Part shown: positions 33,878 through 37,740 of the stretch, one piece after another | How positions within the stretch are numbered: position 1 is the stretch's first letter | Layout of the letters: the number at the start of each line of letters is the position of its first letter | Assembly: GCA_020850535.1 (NCBI GenBank) | Contig: JADZEM010000114.1 | Location: 1-37,740 of the forward strand | Source of the DNA: Chloroflexota bacterium | Lineage (GTDB): Bacteria > Chloroflexota > UBA6077 > JACCZL01 | Length of the DNA: 37,740 nucleotides | Direction: 5' to 3' | Made by a program: the position numbers and the translations under genes | The notes under the pieces: generated by a model | The model's input: the letters and a program-made list of their open reading frames with translations, nothing else | What the model was told of the DNA's origin: nothing | Databases searched by the model: none

Positions 33878-34138
33878 ATGACACCTCGCTTTAGAGCCGC
33901 GTCGCGCACTGCGTTCTTCGCATTATTGCGATCATATGTATCGTCCACATGTTAATCGCCGCGCCAGTGGTTGCTCAGGAGTCGCAGATCAGCACGCCTG
34001 AACCTGGGGGTGAGGCGTCGGACGCTGCTGAGATCCTCTATGTGACCTGCGAACTGGGACTGTCGACGTTCGAGCTTGGCGTCATTCTTTCGTTCGGCGG
34101 GATTGGCTCCATATGTGGAACGTTCATAGCTGAGAGAG
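33878..34138 (+). pseudogene. 5' part of a broken gene: signal-like leader joined to MFS-transporter fragment
   Basis: ATG 33878 (AAGGTG before it) opens MTPRFRAASRTAFFALL and stops after 25 codons; a neighbouring frame continues as IIAIICIVHMLIAAPVVAQE. That frame runs on through SDAAEILYVTCELGLSTFEL, then GVILSFGGIGSICGTFIAE. The last segment (about 34030-34138) is the transmembrane pattern of MFS exporters (YVTRELGLSPFELGLILALGG type). It ends at the IS256 target duplication, and resumes in frame at 37368: FIAER joins ASTYLGTGRS. The signal-like leader is not MFS-like and may be a fusion to a secreted-protein remnant. Confidence 0.65.
34130..34138. repeat. Target-site duplication, left copy (IS256-family element)
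   Basis: CTGAGAGAG occurs here and again at 37359-37367, flanking the composite IS. Length 8-9 bp, as usual for the IS256 family. Confidence 0.75.
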
Positions 34139-34154
34139 AGCAGTGCCCCGTCAA

Positions 34155-35930
34155 GATACCGTTGGCGAATTCCGGGTGGGTGGACGGTCGACCAATCAGG
34201 TAGACAGAATCGACTCCGAAGCTGCGGGGCAGGGAGGAGTCGATGTCGCTGCACGCCAAGCCAGTCGGTCCGGTCCCCGACGAGACGGCACGGGTTGCCC
34301 GGGTGGCGTTCCCGAAGGGCAACGTCTACATGCAGATGCGGGACGTGCTCGGCGTTATCTACGACGACGCGAGCTTCAGCGCACTGTTTGCCGTGCGGGG
34401 ACGACCGGCTGAGAGTCCGTGGCGGCTGGCGCTCGTGACGGTGATGCAGTTCGCCGAGGGGCTCTCTGATCGCCAGGCGGCCGAAGCGGTGCGGGCGCGG
34501 ATCGATTGGAAGTACGCCCTCGGGTTGGAGCTGACCGATCCAGGCTTCGATTTCTCGGTCCTCTCAGAGTTCCGCGTTCGGCTGATCGACGGCGCAGCCG
34601 AGCTGCACCTGCTCGACGCCCTGCTCGTGGCGTGCAAGTCGCACGGCTACCTCAAGCTGCGCGGTCGCCAGCGGACCGACTCGACCCACGTGCTGGGCGC
34701 CTTGCGCGTGCTGAGCCGCCTGGAGCAGGTGGCCGAGACCCTGCGGGCCGCCCTGAACGCGGTCGCGGCCGAGGCGCCTGACTGGCTGCGGGCCGTCGCG
34801 CAACCGAAGTGGTTCGAGCGCTATGGCCGCCGCGTCGAAGAATACCGTCTGCCGCGCGGGGCCGAGGCGCGCCAGGCGTACGCGGCCCTGGTGGGAACTG
34901 ATGGCATGCGCCTGCTGGAGGCGATCGACGGACCGGCGGCCCCGCCGACGCTGCGCTTGCTGCCGGCGGTCGAGGTGCTGCGTCGGACCTGGGTCCAGCA
35001 GTACGTTACGCTGGCCGGCGTGCTGCAACTGCGCGAACCGAAGAACATGCCGCCGGCGTCAGTTGAGGTGGAGTCGCCCTACGAGCCGGAGGCCCGCTAC
35101 GGCACCAAACGCGACCGGAGCTGGATCGGTTACAAGGTCCACGTGAGCGAGACCTGCGACGACGATCATCCCCACCTCCTGACCAACATCGAGACCACCC
35201 TCGCCCCCGCCACCGACGTCGAGCAGTTAGCCGCCGTCCACGAAGGGCTGGCCGAGCGCGATCTCCTGCCAGGCGAACATCTTGTCGACGCGGGGTACGT
35301 CCGAGGACTGAACCTGGTCGCCAGCCAGCAGGATCACCAGATCGACCTGATCGGGCCGATCTACGAAGACCACCAGTGGCAGGCCAAGGCCGGGCAGGGC
35401 TTCGACGCGGCGCACTTCCGGGTCGATTGGAACGCCCGTCAGGCCACCTGCCCCCAAGGCAAGACCAGCGTTCGCTGGTGCGAGACGGACACGGCGCGCG
35501 GCCGGACGATGGTCTCCATCAGTTTCGCCGCCGCCGACTGCATGGCCTGCCCCACTCGGGCCCTCTGCACCCGGGCGAAGACCGGGGCGCGCAACATCAC
35601 CCTGCAGTCCCGACCTGAGCACGAGGCCATCCAGGCGGCCCGCCAGCGTCAGCGGACGGACGAGTTCACCGCCCAGTACGCGCCCCGCGCCGGCATCGAG
35701 GGCACACTCTCCCAGGGGATCCGGGCATTCGGCCTCCGGAAGGCCCGATATCGTGGCCTGGCCAAGACCCACTTGCAGCACGTTGCCACCGCCACCGCCA
35801 TCAACCTCGTCCGTCTCGCCGACTGGATGGACCAGGTGCCCCGCGCCACCACCCGCTGCTCAGCCTTCTCGGCCCTCGCGCCCACCGGCTGACCATTTCG
35901 GATATGGTCAGCCATTTCGCCAACGGTATC
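34155..35930. mobile_element. IS1182-family insertion sequence
   Basis: 1776 bp, bounded by perfect 15-bp terminal repeats GATACCGTTGGCGAA (34155-34169; inverted at 35916-35930). It is flanked by a 7-bp direct repeat CCGTCAA (34148-34154 and 35931-35937). It carries one transposase gene on the plus strand. It landed inside the left terminal repeat of the IS256-family element. Confidence 0.9.
34243..35892 (+). CDS. IS1182-family transposase
   Basis: 549 aa, full length. The N-terminal DUF772-like region (LVTVMQFAEGLSDRQAAEAV, then DFSVLSEFRVRLI) is followed by a DDE catalytic domain (RGRQRTDSTHVLGALR, RSWIGYKVHVSETCDDDHPH, LVDAGYV) and a Cys-containing insert (CMACPTRALCTRAKTG) typical of this family. 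C-terminal RGLAKTHLQHVATATAINL is the closing helix. No frameshift is seen; AGGGAGGAG precedes the ATG at 34243. It is probably active. Confidence 0.92.
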   Translation: MSLHAKPVGPVPDETARVARVAFPKGNVYMQMRDVLGVIYDDASFSALFAVRGRPAESPWRLALVTVMQFAEGLSDRQAAEAVRARIDWKYALGLELTDPGFDFSVLSEFRVRLIDGAAELHLLDALLVACKSHGYLKLRGRQRTDSTHVLGALRVLSRLEQVAETLRAALNAVAAEAPDWLRAVAQPKWFERYGRRVEEYRLPRGAEARQAYAALVGTDGMRLLEAIDGPAAPPTLRLLPAVEVLRRTWVQQYVTLAGVLQLREPKNMPPASVEVESPYEPEARYGTKRDRSWIGYKVHVSETCDDDHPHLLTNIETTLAPATDVEQLAAVHEGLAERDLLPGEHLVDAGYVRGLNLVASQQDHQIDLIGPIYEDHQWQAKAGQGFDAAHFRVDWNARQATCPQGKTSVRWCETDTARGRTMVSISFAAADCMACPTRALCTRAKTGARNITLQSRPEHEAIQAARQRQRTDEFTAQYAPRAGIEGTLSQGIRAFGLRKARYRGLAKTHLQHVATATAINLVRLADWMDQVPRATTRCSAFSALAPTG

Positions 35931-36035
35931 CCGTCAAGTGTGTAAATCGGTGTGGTGTGGCTCTCGTCGTCGGCGGGCCTGTGGGCCTGTGTGATAACGC
36001 GATAGGCGTTATCCACATGGCCACAGGCCGTGGGT

Positions 36036-37256
36036 CTACTGCGCCGCCGCGAGGGCAGGCGCCGGGTCGGCGGGGGCCTCCTTCCTGAGGGCGGCGAGCG
36101 ACTCGGCGCTGAGGTAGCGTCGGGCGACCTGCCACTCGTCGTGCTGCTCGGCCAGGACGGCGCCGACGAGGCGGACGACGGCGTCCTGGTTGGGGAAGAT
36201 GCCGACGACGTCGGTGCGGCGCTTGACCTCCTTGTTGAGGCGTTCGAGCGGGTTGTTCGACCAGATCTGGCGCCAGTGGCCCTTGGGGAAGGCGAGGTAG
36301 GCCAGGACGTCGGCCTCGGCCTCATCCATCGACGCGGCCACGCGCGGGGCGGTCACGCGAAAGCGATCGGCGACCAGACGCCATTGCTCGCGGGCGCTGT
36401 CGGGGTCCGGCTGGGCGAAGACGGTGCGGACGGTGGCGGCGACCATCTCGGCGGCGGACTTGGGGACCAGCGCCAGCAGGTTGCGGATGAAGTGGACGCG
36501 GCAGCGCTGCCAGCTCGCGCCGTGCAGGACGGCGGCGATCGCCCCCCGGAGGCCCTGGTGGGCGTCGCTGATGACCAGCTGCACCCCGGCGAGGCCGCGG
36601 GCGACCAGGCCGCGCAGGAAGCGGAGCCAGAAGGCGCCGTCCTCGCTCGGCCCGACGTCGAGCCCCAGCACCTCCCGTTGCCCCGCGTCGTTGACGCCGA
36701 TCGCGATCACGACCGCCGTCGAGACCACCCGACCGCCGTCACGGGCCTTCACGTACGTCGCGTCCAACCAGACATACGGGTAGGCCGTCTCGAGGGGACG
36801 GCCCCGGAACCGCTCCACCTCCTCGTCCAGCGTCTCGCACAGCCGGCTCACCTGGCTCTTCGAGATCCCGTCCAGCCCCAGCGCCTTCACCAGGTCGTCG
36901 ACCTTCCGCGTCGAGACGCCATGCACGTACGCTTCCCGGACGACGGCCACCAGCGCCTGCTCGCTCCGCTTCTGCGGCTCCAGCAACGTCGGGAAGTAGC
37001 TCCCGTCGCGCACCCGCGGCACCCGCAGCCCGATCGTCCCCACCCGCGTGTCCCACTCCCGCTCGCGGTACCCGTTCCGCTGCCCGCTGCGCTCCGCGGT
37101 CCGCTCGTGGCGCTCCGCCCCCAGGTGCTGGCTGACCTCGATCTCCATCAGCGCCTGCGTCAGCACCCGCACCCCTTCCCGCAAGAAATCCACGTCCCCG
37201 TTCTGCTCCGCCTTGCGCACCAGCTCCGCCAGTGCCATGCTCACCGTGTCGGCCAT
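36036..37256 (-). CDS. IS256-family (Mutator-type) transposase
   Basis: 406 aa, full length. The DDE acids are in YVWLDATYVK, LVISDAHQGLRGA and the C-terminal NNPLERLNKEVKRRT. RCRVHFIRNLLALVPK is another family block. GAGGAG precedes the ATG at 37256. The open frame is complete, but the left terminal repeat is interrupted, so the element may be immobile on its own. Confidence 0.93.
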   Translation of the reverse strand: MADTVSMALAELVRKAEQNGDVDFLREGVRVLTQALMEIEVSQHLGAERHERTAERSGQRNGYREREWDTRVGTIGLRVPRVRDGSYFPTLLEPQKRSEQALVAVVREAYVHGVSTRKVDDLVKALGLDGISKSQVSRLCETLDEEVERFRGRPLETAYPYVWLDATYVKARDGGRVVSTAVVIAIGVNDAGQREVLGLDVGPSEDGAFWLRFLRGLVARGLAGVQLVISDAHQGLRGAIAAVLHGASWQRCRVHFIRNLLALVPKSAAEMVAATVRTVFAQPDPDSAREQWRLVADRFRVTAPRVAASMDEAEADVLAYLAFPKGHWRQIWSNNPLERLNKEVKRRTDVVGIFPNQDAVVRLVGAVLAEQHDEWQVARRYLSAESLAALRKEAPADPAPALAAAQ

Positions 37257-37358
37257 CGTCGTGCTCCTCTCATCGTGGTCTGGACAACTCCGATGAGAAC
37301 CACACGGTGGCCGTCCTTGTCAACGGCCCCGGCTTTTACACACCTCCGGGGACTCTAC

Positions 37359-37367
37359 CTGAGAGAG
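37359..37367. repeat. Target-site duplication, right copy (IS256-family element)
   Basis: CTGAGAGAG, the partner of 34130-34138. Confidence 0.75.
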
Positions 37368-37635
37368 CGTCCACGTATCTTGGCACGGGCAGATCGATCG
37401 CTCTGAGTGGCGCGGCACTCGCCCTGGCGAGTTTGATGCTCCCTATTGCATCAGGGGCGCGATGGGAAGTACTGATGTGGCTCTTGGCAGGCAAGGCCTC
37501 TTTGGTGTGTCCGCTACTGTGTTCTTGGTGAGCTTGCAGACGGTGCGCCAGTACTTCACTCCGTATGAGATTCTGGGGCGTGTTAGCGGAGCCATCAGAT
37601 TCGCAACTTGGAGCTTAGGAATCGCCGAGAAATAA
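37359..37635 (+). pseudogene. 3' part of the MFS-transporter remnant
   Basis: After the target duplication the frame reads ASTYLGTGRSIALSG, then AALALASLMLPIASGA and WEVLMWLLAG. A frameshift near 37490 moves reading to RQGLFGVSATVFLVSLQTVR, then QYFTPYEILGRVSGAIRFAT and WSLGIAEK ending at TAA 37635. The TPYEILGRVSGAIRF block is diagnostic of the C-terminal half of MFS exporters of the enterobactin/macrolide-exporter type. The protein also lacks the last helices, so it was already a remnant before or after IS insertion. Confidence 0.7.
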
Positions 37636-37697
37636 GTGTCGCATTGTGATGGCAGTGTGACGGGCGGCAGGGGCGGCGCGAGCTAGACTATCGGGCG

Positions 37698-37740
37698 ATG
37701 GAGCCATTGGAGGCAATCAAGCGGCGCTTCGAGCTGCTGG
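37698..37740 (+). CDS. Start of a gene cut by the window end
   Basis: ATG 37698 opens MEPLEAIKRRFELL and runs off the window. The opening resembles transposases of the ISAzo13 type (E-A-I-K-x-R-F/Y-E-x-L). Only 14 residues are available, so this is a weak guess. Confidence 0.3.
   Translation, partial: MEPLEAIKRRFELL

Larger units (their letters stand above)
34139..37358. mobile_element. IS256-family insertion sequence, interrupted by an IS1182-family element
   Basis: Removing the nested element gives about 1.44 kb, normal for IS256. The left end reads AGCAGTGCCCCGTCAA (34139-34154), then GTGTGTAAATCGG at 35938, and the right end, read inward, GTAGAGTCCCCGG then AGGTGTGTAAAAGCC. The arms share CCCCG and GTGTGTAAA, so they are imperfect terminal repeats. 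An 8-9 bp direct repeat, (C)TGAGAGAG, flanks the whole. The transposase is on the minus strand at 36036-37256. Confidence 0.8.

Noticed and set aside
33949-34203. Small gene 33949-34203 as an intact hypothetical protein
   Set aside because: Its last 22 codons lie inside the IS ends and its body matches a transporter fragment, so it is a truncated remnant.
35938-37343. IS256 element with left end at GTGTGTAAA (35938) and no target duplication
   Set aside because: Placing the left end at 34139 before the nested IS gives a longer terminal repeat match and an 8-9 bp duplication, and restores the MFS frame.

Overview
The window is about 37.7 kb of GC-rich DNA (roughly two thirds G+C by eye). Gene density and coding bias are typical of a free-living soil or environmental bacterium. 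Gene content suggests a Chloroflexota (Chloroflexi) relative: a PucR-type regulator, a BNR-repeat protein coupled to a ThiS/MoaD-like protein, a DUF4350/DUF4129 membrane pair, many SDR and Gfo/Idh oxidoreductases, Gram-positive-type LexA-like boxes, and GTCATCC(T/C)GAGCGAAGCGA intergenic repeats. The phylum is an inference. No rRNA, tRNA or CRISPR array was seen.

Layout. 1-300: a degenerate inverted/direct repeat. 330-5624 (minus): secreted glycoside hydrolase, PucR regulator, OmpR-type response regulator, ECF-like sigma factor. 6112-8233 (plus): BNR-repeat protein translationally coupled to a ThiS/MoaD-like protein ending in Gly-Gly, then a DUF1579 protein. 8525-13297 (minus): DapA-family lyase/aldolase, a small gene next to a frameshifted DUF3990-like gene (possible toxin-antitoxin remnant), and a DUF4350 / DUF4129 / membrane-protein operon. 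13475-15505 (plus): ABC exporter, convergent with an FtsK-like protein (minus) that lacks the motor domain. 17258-19413 (minus): GlcF-like Fe-S protein overlapping a WecG/TagA glycosyltransferase. 19609-21618: convergent DUF5131 (three-Cys motif) and TcmP genes. 21852-33176: mostly housekeeping and catabolic genes (Bcp peroxiredoxin, DUF1932 dehydrogenase, two SDRs, PPOX-fold protein, Gfo/Idh/MocA, BioY, FHA/zinc-ribbon protein, glutamate dehydrogenase family, GNAT, gamma-glutamyltransferase) separated by repeat-rich spacers. 33380-37740: a small exported protein, then an accessory zone in which an IS256-family element split an MFS-transporter remnant and was itself hit in its left terminal repeat by an IS1182-family element.

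The most interesting unit is the DUF5131-TcmP pair. Each gene has a -35/-10 promoter with an 18-bp spacer and a GAAC-N4-GTTC palindrome placed at the promoter: in the spacer for DUF5131, and just downstream of -10 for TcmP. This palindrome is the core of the Gram-positive-type LexA (SOS) box. Reading by eye I found only four such palindromes in the window, and all four lie in non-coding DNA upstream of genes. The pair may therefore be a DNA-damage-inducible module. Other points of interest are the nested IS structure with both target duplications readable, the motor-less FtsK-like protein, and a perfect 40-bp inverted-repeat element with a degenerate relative 22 kb away.
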